From assembly GCA_001303025.1 (NCBI GenBank), contig LJNK01000012.1:1-64000 (forward strand): 64,000 nucleotides of DNA. The letters are read 5' to 3'. This document shows positions 52,877 through 61,963 of this stretch, in pieces. Numbering within the stretch: the stretch's first letter is position 1; each line of letters opens with the position of its first letter. The notes under the pieces are model-generated. The model searched no databases. It was given only the letters and a program-made list of their open reading frames with translations, and had not been told where the DNA came from. The position numbers and the translations under genes are program-made. This DNA comes from Deltaproteobacteria bacterium SG8_13. Its GTDB lineage: Bacteria > Desulfobacterota > Desulfobacteria > Desulfobacterales > SG8-13.

Positions 52877-53401
52877 TCAATCAACGTTTTTTTTCAAGTT
52901 GGCAGTGATTTCCTTCAGCAACTGCTGATGGCGTTCATTTCCCGGTTCGGCTGCATGGGCCATGCGAGCCCAGTAAACCGCATCCCCCCACTGCTGCAAC
53001 CGGCGGTAGTTTTCGGCAATGACATAGTAAAGGTGCTTGAGCGGGACTTTGCGCTGACGTTTCGGGAAGTGCACCAGCCGGCTGAAGTCAGCGATGGCCA
53101 GATCGTGCTGTTGGGTGACGGTGTAACAGCTGCCTCTGCCGATCAGGCTTTCCTCATCCATCGGATTGACCGCCAGTGCGCGGGTGTAGTGCATGATGGC
53201 TGTTTCCAGCCGTCCCTCGACTTCGTGGATTTTACCGAGATAAAAATGGGGATTGTCACCGTCCGGATGGCAGTATGCCGGATCCAGGTCCACGACGCGT
53301 TCCATGGCTTTGACGGCACCCACACCGTCAGGGCGGTGAAAGCAATCGCGCCCCTGTTCGAACCACTCGGCAGCAGTGCGGGGCGGTTTTTTATCCGGCA
53401 T
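52877..53401 (-). CDS. TPR-like protein
   Basis: 174 aa from ATG 53401 (GAGAGGAG upstream). Tandem helix pairs read RTAAEWFEQGRDCFHRPDG, NPHFYLGKIHEVEGRLETAIMHYTRALAVNP and EESLIGRGSCYTVTQQHDLAIADFSRLVHFP, matching about three TPRs. No signal or TM segment, so it is a cytoplasmic adaptor. It lies 53 bases upstream of the sulfite-oxidase-like gene on the same strand, so the two may be co-transcribed. Partner unknown. Confidence 0.75.
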   Translation of the reverse strand: MPDKKPPRTAAEWFEQGRDCFHRPDGVGAVKAMERVVDLDPAYCHPDGDNPHFYLGKIHEVEGRLETAIMHYTRALAVNPMDEESLIGRGSCYTVTQQHDLAIADFSRLVHFPKRQRKVPLKHLYYVIAENYRRLQQWGDAVYWARMAHAAEPGNERHQQLLKEITANLKKNVD

Positions 53402-53540
53402 GGCGGACTCCTCTCTCCCGGAAAATGGCAGGGCGTGGCCTTGGGTCTGCCGAGCAATCAATCGATACAATTTGGACTATCGCACCATCTTACGATTTTC
53501 ACAAGCCTTGAAAACTTTTCTATCGGATGTAAAAAAGTAT

Positions 53541-53568
53541 TTGATTTTTGTAAAATCGTGTATAAAAT
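53541..53568 (+). promoter_or_regulatory. Probable promoter of the cold-shock gene
   Basis: TTGATT (53541-53546), 16 bases, TAAAAT (53563-53568). The implied leader is about 120 nt, as in cold-shock mRNAs, where a long 5' UTR regulates translation. Confidence 0.5.
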
Positions 53569-53693
53569 AGGGGCAAATCATCCAAGGCCTGTACAGGTGG
53601 TGCGGGTCAGTTTCGTTCTGAAGGAAGTACCGCTTTGGTGTGGCACCTCCAGTATCGAACGATGAGAAACTTTGAGAAAGGAGGATGCCGATT

Positions 53694-53894
53694 ATGCTGA
53701 AGGGTACCGTTAAATGGTTTAGCGACAAGAAAGGCTACGGTTTCATCGAGCAGGAAGATGGGCCGGATGTCTTCGTTCACTTTTCCGGGATCAGCGGAGA
53801 TGGATTCAAAACCCTGGCGGAAGGCGACCAGGTGACGTTTGAAATCCAAGAAGGTCCGAAAGGTGCTTCCGCAGTGAACGTCAACGTTGCCTAA
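53694..53894 (+). CDS. Cold-shock protein (CspA family)
   Basis: 66 aa from ATG 53694 after AAAGGAGGATG; an ATG at 53685 lies too close to the ribosome site. It has the nucleic-acid-binding motifs KGYGFI (RNP1) and VFVHF (RNP2) of the five-stranded OB fold. It acts as an RNA chaperone. It is flanked by an apparent promoter with long leader and a strong terminator, so it is a single-gene unit. The name cspA would be generic, so none is given. Confidence 0.95.
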   Translation: MLKGTVKWFSDKKGYGFIEQEDGPDVFVHFSGISGDGFKTLAEGDQVTFEIQEGPKGASAVNVNVA

Positions 53895-53912
53895 TCGCAC
53901 CAGACAAAATTG

Positions 53913-53956
53913 AAAGGGCATTTCGACACGTACCGTCGAAATGCCCTTTTCTGTTT
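53913..53956 (+). terminator. Strong terminator after the cold-shock gene
   Basis: A perfect 15-bp stem (53913-53927 with 53935-53949) around ACGTACC, then TTCTGTTT. It lies 19 bases past the stop codon. Confidence 0.95.
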
Positions 53957-53975
53957 GGTAGCATCGAATCGGCAA

Positions 53976-54437
53976 TTACTTGCCGACCACCCAGACCCTC
54001 TCTTTTTTCCAATGCCCTTCCGAAACCGGCACTTCGATCCAGCGACCCGGAATCCAGCGCCCCCTGCGGTTGCGGTGTCCCGGTTTCCAGTCTTTTTTAA
54101 CGGCGGGCGGCACCCAAATCCGCTTCAACTCCCAGTGCCCGCGCCGGTGATGGTAGCGATGCTTCGGCTGATTGCGGTAGGCCGGAGTTTTCCGGTGGCC
54201 ATCCCTGCGGTGATGATACCGCTCCGGGGCGGGAGGACGGCGATCGACCGGGGCCTGGTAGCGCTCTGCCGGGTGGTGTTGGTGTATCAGCGCATGGCCG
54301 AGAACGGCCGCGCCAAAACCCAGGGCGAAGCCCTCGAAGCGACCCCGCTCCCGACTGCCGGCAGTTGCCGGTGCGGCAGCGATCCCGACCAGTAACAACG
54401 CACCAATAACAACGGAGATGATGGGTTTCGTATTCAT
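53976..54437 (-). CDS. Exported basic His-rich protein of unknown function
   Basis: 153 aa from ATG 54437 behind AAAAGGAGG; upstream codons are not used. Signal peptide MNTKPIISVVIGALLLVGIAAAPATA. The mature protein is strongly basic with many His and Arg residues (HQHHPAERYQ, RYHHRRDGHRKTP, KHRYHHRRGHW) and repeated Trp-containing strands (WVPPAVKKDWKPGHRNRRGRW). It may bind metals, polyphosphate or cell-wall polymers. Not recognised as a named family. It has its own ribosome site and lies 219 bases past the ECF-operon gene at 54657. Confidence 0.75.
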   Translation of the reverse strand: MNTKPIISVVIGALLLVGIAAAPATAGSRERGRFEGFALGFGAAVLGHALIHQHHPAERYQAPVDRRPPAPERYHHRRDGHRKTPAYRNQPKHRYHHRRGHWELKRIWVPPAVKKDWKPGHRNRRGRWIPGRWIEVPVSEGHWKKERVWVVGK

Positions 54438-54656
54438 GGATTGCCTCCTTTTCAGCGAAATTCCTGCTTCAATTTTTCTGACCGGCATATCCGAGACGCA
54501 CGGCCTCGCATTTGATGGGTTAGACACCGGCACTGAAAAAAAGTTCAATCCCGCGATGTTTTTTTTAAAATCGAACGAAGACCGTCGATCTGCCCGGGGC
54601 GGATGGCGCCGGGAGGGAAACACTTGAGGTGATGGCGGCGGTTTTTCGACCGGCAG

Positions 54657-55133
54657 TTAAAAAGCGGAATAGATATTGAAAAGCAGGTAACCGTTTTCGT
54701 ATCGGGGCCCGCCGACGATGATACTGCTGCGGTTGTTCAATCGAATGCTGGTCTCAAACACACTGTTGCGGTCCTTGAACATTTCCAGCAGCAGCTCGAC
54801 ACGACGGCTATCAACCCCCCGGTAGGTAATCTGCAAGCGGCGGTTGCCGGGCAGCGCAACGCTGCCGGTTTGACGGGGCTGAAGCGTCAACCGATCCCGG
54901 CCCAGCAGGCGGTAAGAGGTGTAGCGAAACAATCCCTGGAGCTCTCTGGCCATTTCGGCCAACCGGGGATCGAGATAGGTTTCACCGCTGGAGGCCAGGA
55001 CGGTTTTCACCTCGATGGAGACCGGAGGGGCAGCCCAACCCAAGACGGGCAGCAGGACAGTAAACAAGCCCAACATAAAGAAAAGATTACAGTTTTTTGC
55101 TTTCGGTCCCATTGCCCTCCATTGCCTCTTCAC
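54657..55133 (-). CDS. Exported protein encoded in the ECF operon
   Basis: Up to 158 aa (GTG 55133; ATG 55112 trims seven residues). A signal peptide (CNLFFMLGLFTVLLPVLGWA) precedes a beta-rich domain with VEVKTVLASSGETYLDPRLAEMARELQGLF and TYRGVDSRRVELLLEMF. Its start overlaps the end of the anti-sigma gene, so it is translationally coupled. I do not recognise the family. It may be the effector or signal sensor of the sigma/anti-sigma pair. Confidence 0.75.
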   Translation of the reverse strand: MKRQWRAMGPKAKNCNLFFMLGLFTVLLPVLGWAAPPVSIEVKTVLASSGETYLDPRLAEMARELQGLFRYTSYRLLGRDRLTLQPRQTGSVALPGNRRLQITYRGVDSRRVELLLEMFKDRNSVFETSIRLNNRSSIIVGGPRYENGYLLFNIYSAF

Positions 55134-55596
55134 GGTACCAGATCACGGTGTGGTGGCTTTGCGGAGTTTCCAGGATCATAACAGATGACACCTTTCCTGT
55201 AAAAGAATTAATGATGGCCGAAGGGCCCGACGCCGCCGGGGGCTGAAGCTGAAACAGATTGGTGAAAAAAAACAGAACCAGGGCCGCAGCAGCCGCAGCG
55301 GGCAGTATCAACTTCCATGAAAACAGCGTTTGGCGAAAACGATCCTGCAGGCTCGGCTGCCCGCCGGCTTGGTCAACAATTCGCTTTTCGAGCCGCTGGA
55401 AGTCAACCCCCTGCCGGGCGACGGAGACCTCACGGCGCAACCGCTGCGCCAATTCCGCCTGCTGCTGAACGTATTGCCGGCAGGCGCGGCAATGCTGCAG
55501 ATGGCGGTCGACTTGCCGCGACTCCTCCGGGCTCATCTCCCCGTCGATATAGAGACTCAACAGCTCTTGATTGCACTGTTCACTGGCACCGTTCAT
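55087..55596 (-). CDS. ZAS-type anti-sigma factor
   Basis: 169 aa with a zinc-finger anti-sigma motif, His32-x3-Cys36-x2-Cys39 (HLQHCRAC), in an N-terminal domain and one TM helix at about 94-115. The periplasmic tail is short. It should hold the ECF sigma factor inactive in the cytoplasm until a signal triggers release. ATG overlaps the sigma stop (ATGA, 55593-55596), so translation is coupled. The stop overlaps the next gene. Confidence 0.85.
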   Translation of the reverse strand: MNGASEQCNQELLSLYIDGEMSPEESRQVDRHLQHCRACRQYVQQQAELAQRLRREVSVARQGVDFQRLEKRIVDQAGGQPSLQDRFRQTLFSWKLILPAAAAAALVLFFFTNLFQLQPPAASGPSAIINSFTGKVSSVMILETPQSHHTVIWYREEAMEGNGTESKKL

Positions 55597-56216
55597 GATC
55601 CTTCTCCATCTTTAAATTCCCGCAGCATCGATTGTAGCTGCTTGCGGGCATAGTGCAGCCGGGAGCTTACCGTACCCCGGTTCAAGCCGAGGGTTGCCGC
55701 GATCTCGTCATAAGAGCGCCCCTCGAGCTCTTTGAGCACGTAAACGGCCCGGGCCTTATCCGGCAGCGCCTGCAGCGCTTGGAGATAGTGCTGTCGGAGC
55801 TGCTTCTCCCGGATTCGAGCTTCCGGTGTGCGCTCATCCGGCAGTGTTACAGCAGACGGCTGGTCGCTTTCCTCCGACAACGGGTGTTGCTGCCAGCGCC
55901 GGCGGTGAAACCAGCGCCTTTTCCAGTTCAGGCAATGGTTGACGGTGATCCGATGCAGCCAGGTGGAGATTTTCGACTCACCCTTAAACGTGCCGATGTG
56001 GCGGTAGGCTTTCAGAAACACCTCCTGAACAATGTCTTGACTCTCCTCGCGATCCAGGGTCATCGCATAGGCGAGCCCGTAGAGCCTAGCCTGAAATCGA
56101 CGCACCAGCATCACAAAGGCCGCCTCGTCCCCGTCTCGGAGACGGTCCACCAACTGGGATTCGTCCCATGGATCGCTCATTGGTTGATTAGACACCGGAT
56201 GATCCAAAATATTCAA
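55593..56216 (-). CDS. ECF RNA polymerase sigma factor (RpoE-like)
   Basis: 207 aa from TTG 56216 (ATG 56180 is a shorter option). Region 2 is MLVRRFQARLYGLAYAMTLDREESQDIVQEVFLKAYRHIGTF, with promoter -10 recognition residues. Region 4 is LPDKARAVYVLKELEGRSYDEIAATLGLNRGTVSSRLHYARKQL, the -35 HTH. Its partner anti-sigma follows with a 4-base overlap. Likely autoregulated. Target genes in the window are not evident. Confidence 0.92.
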   Translation of the reverse strand: MNILDHPVSNQPMSDPWDESQLVDRLRDGDEAAFVMLVRRFQARLYGLAYAMTLDREESQDIVQEVFLKAYRHIGTFKGESKISTWLHRITVNHCLNWKRRWFHRRRWQQHPLSEESDQPSAVTLPDERTPEARIREKQLRQHYLQALQALPDKARAVYVLKELEGRSYDEIAATLGLNRGTVSSRLHYARKQLQSMLREFKDGEGS

Positions 56217-56536
56217 TCCGTTGCATCGGTATTGCCGGACGGTTTCTGAAACCGGGAAAGGCCGTCATACCGGGATTCACATCGCACCCGGTTGATCATA
56301 AATACGCTCTTTTGCACGGAAATTCAAACGGTACGGCAGGCCAGCGGGTGCATTGCCACCGGCGTTGCCATCCGCAGGTCGTTGCTGAAAACAGTGTGAA
56401 ATAGATGGTACCGGTCGAGGAAATAGATCAAGGTGGTCTGCGCACGCTTGCATAAAACCAAAAAGAAAGGTAAACGGGCAGTATAACCGAAACCATCGAT
56501 TCGAACGGTCGCCCACACTCTTTTGACACGGGCGCA
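56217..56536. other. Divergent spacer between ECF operon and hydroxyacid dehydrogenase
   Basis: About 320 bases. A minus frame here lacks family similarity and ribosome site. Presumably contains the ECF promoter, but no recognisable -35 motif (GGAAC-type) was seen. Confidence 0.35.
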
Positions 56537-57601
56537 ATGTTGAAACCTCAGGCGCAGCAGATGCCCCCCAGAATCCTCATCACCCCGCGGACATTTGCAA
56601 GGGACGACCCGACCCCCGCGGACATTCTTCAAGAAGCCGGCTGTGAGTTGATTCGTAACCCCCACCATCGGGTTCTCACCGAGCAGGAACTGGCGGCGCT
56701 GATCCCGGGCATGGACGGACTGATCGTGGGACTCGATCCGGTCACGGAGACGGTGCTGCGCGGGGCCGACCGCCTCCGGGTGGTGTCCAAGTACGGTGTG
56801 GGTATCGACAACATCGATCTGCCCGGTGCGACACGCAGGGGAATTGTCGTTGTTAACGCTGCAGGCTCCAACAGTTCGGCGGTTGCCGAATTGGCCTTCG
56901 GCCTGATGCTCGATGTCGCCCGGCAGATCTCGACCTCGGACCGGCGCATACGACAGGGCCGGTGGGAAAGTCACAAGGGTTTCGAGCTGTGGCGCAAAAC
57001 GCTCGGCATTGTCGGAACCGGAAGAACGGGCCGCGAACTGGCCCTGCGGGCTCGAGGATTCGAAATGCGGCTGATCTGCTGCGACACCGTGCCCGATGAT
57101 CAGTGGGCCCGACGGCTGGGGGCGACCTACCGGCCGTTGAACCGCGTTTTGGCCGAGGCCGACGTGGTGAGCCTTCACATCCCCCTGACCGCGGACACCC
57201 ATCACCTCATTTCCGCCGCTGAACTGGCGCTGATGCAACCGCACGCGATCCTGATCAACACGGCCCGTGGCGAGCTCGTCGATGAAAACGCACTGGTTGC
57301 TGCCCTTTCGCAAAACCGGCTGGCAGGAGCCGGCCTGGATGTTTGGGAAACGCAGCCGCCGGTGAACACGGCCCTTTGCGGCCTGGAAAACACGGTGCTG
57401 ACCTCCCACATCGGAGCCCACACCCAGGAGGCTACCGCAGCAATGGGTGAGCTGGCAGCTCGAAACCTGGTAAGCGCGCTGGCAGGCGATCTGCCCGAAT
57501 CGACCGTAAACCCGGAGGTCGGCGCGGTGCGCAAGACCAGACAAGCACCATCAAAACGACCGGTGGCATTTCTCCGGCGCGGATGGAAAGGTAACCATTG
57601 A
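56537..57601 (+). CDS. D-isomer-specific 2-hydroxyacid dehydrogenase (phosphoglycerate dehydrogenase-like)
   Basis: 354 aa (ATG 56537; ATG 56561, MPPRILITPRTF, also possible). Catalytic residues are in place: Arg in INTARGELVDENALV, Glu in the WETQPP region and His in LTSHIGAHTQEA. The NAD loop is LGIVGTGRTGREL. It reduces or oxidises an alpha-keto or hydroxy acid. Its stop overlaps the kinase start, so the two act together, perhaps in gluconate or sugar-acid metabolism. SerA regulatory ACT domains are absent. Confidence 0.88.
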   Translation: MLKPQAQQMPPRILITPRTFARDDPTPADILQEAGCELIRNPHHRVLTEQELAALIPGMDGLIVGLDPVTETVLRGADRLRVVSKYGVGIDNIDLPGATRRGIVVVNAAGSNSSAVAELAFGLMLDVARQISTSDRRIRQGRWESHKGFELWRKTLGIVGTGRTGRELALRARGFEMRLICCDTVPDDQWARRLGATYRPLNRVLAEADVVSLHIPLTADTHHLISAAELALMQPHAILINTARGELVDENALVAALSQNRLAGAGLDVWETQPPVNTALCGLENTVLTSHIGAHTQEATAAMGELAARNLVSALAGDLPESTVNPEVGAVRKTRQAPSKRPVAFLRRGWKGNH

Positions 57602-59109
57602 GCATCGTATTGGCTGTCGATATCGGCACCGGTAGCTGCCGCAGCGCGCTGTACAACCCACAGCTCGAGCGCCTCGGCGCCGCAGCGGTGGAGTACGCAA
57701 CCCGATACCCCCGACCGGGCTGGGCCGAACAGGACCCGGAGGGCGTTTTTTCCGCCGTGCTGCAGGCAGTCTCCGGCGCCATTTCCGAAAGCGGCCTGCG
57801 GCCCGCTGAAATCACCGCCCTCACCCTCGATGGCCCGCTTCACACGTGCCTCGGATTGACGGCAGATAAAAAACCGGCAACGCCGGTGCTGACCTGGGAA
57901 GATGCCAGGGCTTACCGAGCCGCAGAGAAACTGAAACAAGCGGGCGTTGGCTCTGAAATCTATGAACGGACAGGATGTCCCCTGCACCCGATGTATCCTT
58001 CCGCCAAGATCGCCTGGTGGCAGGAGCAGCATCCGGATCTTTTTGCGGACATCAAAACGTTTGCATCGGTAAAGGCGTATGTTCTATATCGGCTCACTGG
58101 GGAGCTCCTCGAAGACCAGGCAACGGCATCCGGCTCCGGCTTGTTGAACGTCCACACGCTCGACTGGGATGCGCGGGTGCTTGAACTCACCGGTGTGTCG
58201 ACGGACCAACTTCCTGCGGTGATCGAACCGGCGCAAATCGTCAACGGTCTGGATCGCTCGATCAGCTCGCAAACGGGTTTGCCGGTTTCAATCCCGGTGG
58301 TGGTCGGTTCATCCGATGCAGCCATGTCCAGCCTGGGATCCGGCACCATCGATCCCGAGCAGATGACGGTTATGGTCGGCACCAGCGGCGCCGTTCGCAG
58401 ACTGGTCAACCGTCCCGCCCTGGATCCGCAGCAGCGAACCTTTTGTTACTACTCCGCAAACGGGGTGTGGTTTGCCGGCGGAGCCATCAACAACGGCGGA
58501 ATTGCGCTGCGCTGGTTCAGGGATCATTTCGGGGAGCGCGCACGCATCGAGGCCTCACATTCCGGAGAGTCCGTTTACACGGTCTTGTGCCGCTATGCCG
58601 ATGGTGTGGCGCCTGGTTCCAACGGCCTGTTTTTTCTTCCTTTTCTGGCAGGTGAGCGCAGTCCGCACTGGGGCAGCAATGTGCGGGGCAGCCTCATCGG
58701 GCTTTCGCTTCACCATGGTCAGCCTCACGTGATCCGCGCCCTGCTGGAAGGTGTCTGTTATCGCATTCACAGCGTAGCCCAACCACTGGAGGAACTGGTG
58801 GGAAATTCCAGGGAGGTGCGCGCCACGGGCGGCTTTGCCCGATCTTCGGTGTGGCTGCAAATCCTGGCGGACGTGATGGGAAGGGAGCTGCTGGTGGCCC
58901 GAGAGCCGGAGGGTTCGGTTCTCGGAACGGCCGCCCTGGCTTTCCGGTCGCTGGGCATGATCGATTCATTCCAGTGCCTGCTCGACAAAAACCCGCTGCG
59001 GAAGACCATCCGCCCCCGGGATGAGGAGCATCGTTTTTACGCGGCGTCTTTTAAGCGGTATATGCAGCTGTACTGGAAACTGCGACCGGAGTACCAGCAG
59101 GGGCAATAG
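57598..59109 (+). CDS. FGGY-family carbohydrate kinase (gluconokinase-like)
   Basis: 503 aa from TTG 57598, which overlaps the dehydrogenase stop by four bases. FGGY features: LAVDIGTGSCRSALYNP (ATP phosphate 1), GSSDAAMSSLGSGTIDPEQMTVMVGTSG and the FGGY-like C-terminal ATP site VRATGGFARSSVWLQILADVMG. It phosphorylates a sugar or polyol; gluconate, xylulose or rhamnulose are possible. The paired 2-hydroxyacid dehydrogenase hints at a sugar acid. Sugar transporter genes are not adjacent. Confidence 0.85.
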   Translation: MSIVLAVDIGTGSCRSALYNPQLERLGAAAVEYATRYPRPGWAEQDPEGVFSAVLQAVSGAISESGLRPAEITALTLDGPLHTCLGLTADKKPATPVLTWEDARAYRAAEKLKQAGVGSEIYERTGCPLHPMYPSAKIAWWQEQHPDLFADIKTFASVKAYVLYRLTGELLEDQATASGSGLLNVHTLDWDARVLELTGVSTDQLPAVIEPAQIVNGLDRSISSQTGLPVSIPVVVGSSDAAMSSLGSGTIDPEQMTVMVGTSGAVRRLVNRPALDPQQRTFCYYSANGVWFAGGAINNGGIALRWFRDHFGERARIEASHSGESVYTVLCRYADGVAPGSNGLFFLPFLAGERSPHWGSNVRGSLIGLSLHHGQPHVIRALLEGVCYRIHSVAQPLEELVGNSREVRATGGFARSSVWLQILADVMGRELLVAREPEGSVLGTAALAFRSLGMIDSFQCLLDKNPLRKTIRPRDEEHRFYAASFKRYMQLYWKLRPEYQQGQ

Positions 59110-59214
59110 CGGTTATCAGCCGACCGGAAAAGCAGATCGCCCGGAAAAAGAGCGCGACGGCCATATGCACCGCTACCGGGTCCGGTGCCGCCGCAGAGGG
59201 TTGCAGGCGGTTGG

Positions 59215-60327
59215 TCAGCTCACCGCCCTGCCGACAATTTCTTCCATGCGCTCATCGCCTTCCGGCGCTTCGGCTCCGGCTGAAACCATCAACTGTCTGG
59301 ACATGCCGGACATGAAGGTATCGGAGACCAGTGTGTCGATGTCGGCTGTCCGATGGATCAGGCCATAGCCTTGCATCATCGACAAAACCGCCTTGCCGGA
59401 GCTCTGGTAGACAAAGGGATCAAAATCGGTGCGTCCCGGGCGAAACGCTTTCTTGATCGCCGCCAGCGGAACCTGGCTGTACGGCCGGGCGTCCCTGTGC
59501 ACCCGGGCCAGCGCTTCCTCCCTGCCGGCCGGATCGTTTAACATGATACTGCTTTTCACCGTCGCGCCGTACAATGCGTGCGCCCTGTCCGGATTTTCCT
59601 CGAAATAGTCCTTTCGCATGGCCACGATGCAGCAGGGATGGCTCGGCCACAGGTCTTTGGTTATCATCAGTTCGCGACCCGCCTGCTTTTTGATGGCAAA
59701 AGTGCCGAGCGGTTCCGGGTTGATGAAGGCATCGATTTCTTTTCGCATCAGGGCCGGGATGAGATATTTCATATGCACGAGTTTGATCGTGATATCGCTG
59801 GACGGATCGATGCCGTGCTGCTGAAACATCCGGTTGACCAACAGGCTGTGAACCATAAACGGACTGTGAACGCCGATGGTCTTTCCGGCCAGGTGCTTCG
59901 GTTCGTCAATGCCGGTCTGGTTGCCGACCACCAGTACACCGCCGTTTGTACCCGCGATCTGAGCGGTGACCAGCGCCTTTGCATTGCCGGTAAAAGGCCC
60001 GACTCCGGAATTGACGGCAAAAAAGACCGGAGAAATCAGTTGACCGACGTCGATTTCTCCATCCAGCAGCCCCTTGGCTACATAGTGCATGTCCATGTAT
60101 CGGATCTGCGCGCGAATGCCCGCCTTTTCCAGCAAGCCGGTATGAAATGCATGCACCATCGGCAAAGCGCAGTGCGACGGCGCCACGACGCCGATTCGAA
60201 CCTCTTCCGGGGACAGCGCCATGGCGGACCGCACGCCGGTAGCCATACCGGCGAACCCTGTCAGGCACGCGGTTCCGAAAGCCGCCGAAGCTGTCCTGAT
60301 GAAATCCCTGCGAGTGATGTGTTTCAT
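59215..60327 (-). CDS. Tat-exported substrate-binding protein, NrtA/CmpA type
   Basis: 370 aa. The N-terminus carries a twin-arginine signal (TRRDFIRTASAAFG). The NMT1-like periplasmic binding domain follows (LVVGNQTGIDEPKHLAGKTIGVHSPFMVHSLLVNRMFQQHGIDP, then MRKEIDAFINPEP). It resembles nitrate, bicarbonate or thiamine-precursor binding proteins. No permease or ATPase gene is adjacent, so it is an orphan component. Ligand unknown. Confidence 0.85.
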   Translation of the reverse strand: MKHITRRDFIRTASAAFGTACLTGFAGMATGVRSAMALSPEEVRIGVVAPSHCALPMVHAFHTGLLEKAGIRAQIRYMDMHYVAKGLLDGEIDVGQLISPVFFAVNSGVGPFTGNAKALVTAQIAGTNGGVLVVGNQTGIDEPKHLAGKTIGVHSPFMVHSLLVNRMFQQHGIDPSSDITIKLVHMKYLIPALMRKEIDAFINPEPLGTFAIKKQAGRELMITKDLWPSHPCCIVAMRKDYFEENPDRAHALYGATVKSSIMLNDPAGREEALARVHRDARPYSQVPLAAIKKAFRPGRTDFDPFVYQSSGKAVLSMMQGYGLIHRTADIDTLVSDTFMSGMSRQLMVSAGAEAPEGDERMEEIVGRAVS

Positions 60328-60726
60328 GAGTTTCCTCCTGAAGGTGTTTTGTAACGCTCTGGCGGTGTGATGACCGTCGTTCGATCCGTTAGTTGGGAAC
60401 CGTTAAATCAGCAACATTTGTGCCGAAAGCTGGATTCTGTTATATTTCATATATTTTCAGATAATTACGGTTATACCGCACAGGACCGGCAACCAGGCGC
60501 CACGATCTGTTGGGGCAAATAACCCAAATTTGCAGGTAAATTTGACCCAATTGCCCCCCGTTCCGTATTCTGTTATTTTTTTGGAAATGTGGTATCTTTC
60601 GCTGGTTGGCAGCCGGCCGTTGTCATCGACCCCCCGCTTCTGTGTGAAACGCTGCCAGCCATGCCGGCAGGAGGGCAGCGGGCGATGGAGACCGGAAATG
60701 GCTCGCGTGAAAGGAAAGGTGGACGC
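60328..60726. other. Divergent spacer, AT-rich, with a possible promoter
   Basis: About 400 bases. TTGTGC (60418-60423), 17 bases, TATATT (60441-60446) is a possible plus-strand promoter. The stretch TATTCTGTTATTTTT near 60567 resembles the -10 area of a second. No gene. Confidence 0.4.
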
Positions 60727-61641
60727 GTGAACGAAAATAAAACGTCTGCAGACGAATGCGCGCAGGAAAATGTCCTGAAACAGCTCCTGCATCTGCTGGA
60801 GCTCGAAAAGATCGAAGAAAACATCTTTCGCGGCCAGAGCCAGGACCTGGGATTCGGCAGCGTATTCGGCGGGCAGGTACTGGGTCAGGCCCTTTCGGCG
60901 GCCTACCGAACCGTATCCGCACAGCGGCGCGCCCACAGTCTGCACGCCTATTTTCTGCGCCCGGGAGATGCCCAACAGCCGATCGTCTACCAGGTGGACC
61001 GCATTCGCGACGGCAAGAGCTTTACGACCCGGCGGGTGGTGGCACTGCAGAAAGGGCAGGCCATATTCAACATGTCGGCCTCCTTTCAGGTGGACGAACC
61101 GGGATTCGAACACCAGGAGAGTCCGCCGCCGCACATTCCGGGTCCCGAAGGCATTCCTTCCGAACTGGAGCTTGCACGAAGCGTGTCCGACAAGATACCA
61201 CCGCTGATAAGAGACAAGCTGCTGTGTGGCAAGCCGATCGAGATCCGACCCATAGATCCGATCAATCCTTTTTCACCGGAGAAAAGGGCGCCGGTGCGCT
61301 ATTCCTGGATCAAAGCGATCGACCGGATGCCCGACGATCCGGCCGCACACCAGTACCTGCTGGCCTACGCGTCGGATTTCGGGTTGGTGATTACTTCCCT
61401 TTATCCACACGGTCACAGTTTCTGGGATCCGGATATGCAGGTGGCCAGCCTCGACCACGCCATGTGGTTTCATCGTGATTTTCGCATGGATGACTGGCTG
61501 CTGTACATTATGACCAGTCCCAACGCCAACCGGGCAAGAGGGTTGAGCAACGGACGCGTCTACTCCCGGGACGGCAAACTGGTGGCCTCCATTGCCCAGG
61601 AGGGATTGATTCGCTATCGGGCTGCAAAAAACACCCACTGA
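60727..61641 (+). CDS. tesB: Acyl-CoA thioesterase II
   Basis: 304 aa from GTG 60727, behind GAAAGGTGG; the longer upstream frame is not needed. The double-hotdog signature is present: GQSQDLGFGSVFGGQVLGQALSAAYRTV, HSLHAYFLRPGD (catalytic Asp region), and LDHAMWFHRDFRMDDWLLYIMTSPNAN in the second half. It hydrolyses medium or long acyl-CoA. Length is near E. coli TesB (286). Cytoplasmic, monocistronic. Confidence 0.92.
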   Translation: MNENKTSADECAQENVLKQLLHLLELEKIEENIFRGQSQDLGFGSVFGGQVLGQALSAAYRTVSAQRRAHSLHAYFLRPGDAQQPIVYQVDRIRDGKSFTTRRVVALQKGQAIFNMSASFQVDEPGFEHQESPPPHIPGPEGIPSELELARSVSDKIPPLIRDKLLCGKPIEIRPIDPINPFSPEKRAPVRYSWIKAIDRMPDDPAAHQYLLAYASDFGLVITSLYPHGHSFWDPDMQVASLDHAMWFHRDFRMDDWLLYIMTSPNANRARGLSNGRVYSRDGKLVASIAQEGLIRYRAAKNTH

Positions 61642-61963
61642 GAAAGTAATACGTTCAGCTGACATATGTCTGCATACGTGATGCCCGGATTGCGTTCGCT
61701 TCTGCCCGGGATTCCCGCCGTTATCCCCTTCCCCGCAAGCAATTCTCCCTTGTGGTTCTTTCTTCAACTCCATGCCACTTGTATTACAATGAGTAGTAAA
61801 AGAATTATTAATGTAAGTTTTTCAATTGGTTATGATATTATTGCCATACAAAAGATGTTTTTTTTTACCCAGTATTGAGCAATTAATTACCGAACGAGTT
61901 TTTTACTTCCCCGGCCATATCTAAATAACTATCTGTTTACTTACATTTTTTCCCTTTTTTTTC
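61642..61963. other. AT-rich gap before the HD-GYP gene
   Basis: About 320 bases, notably AT-rich from 61770 onward, with poly-T tracts. No supported gene. The sigma-54 promoter listed next lies at its downstream end. Confidence 0.35.

Noticed and set aside
56277-56537. 86-aa minus-strand frame
   Set aside because: No ribosome site, unusual composition, lies in a probable promoter region.
61666-61878. 70-aa plus-strand frame after tesB
   Set aside because: AT-rich low-quality frame without similarity or ribosome site.
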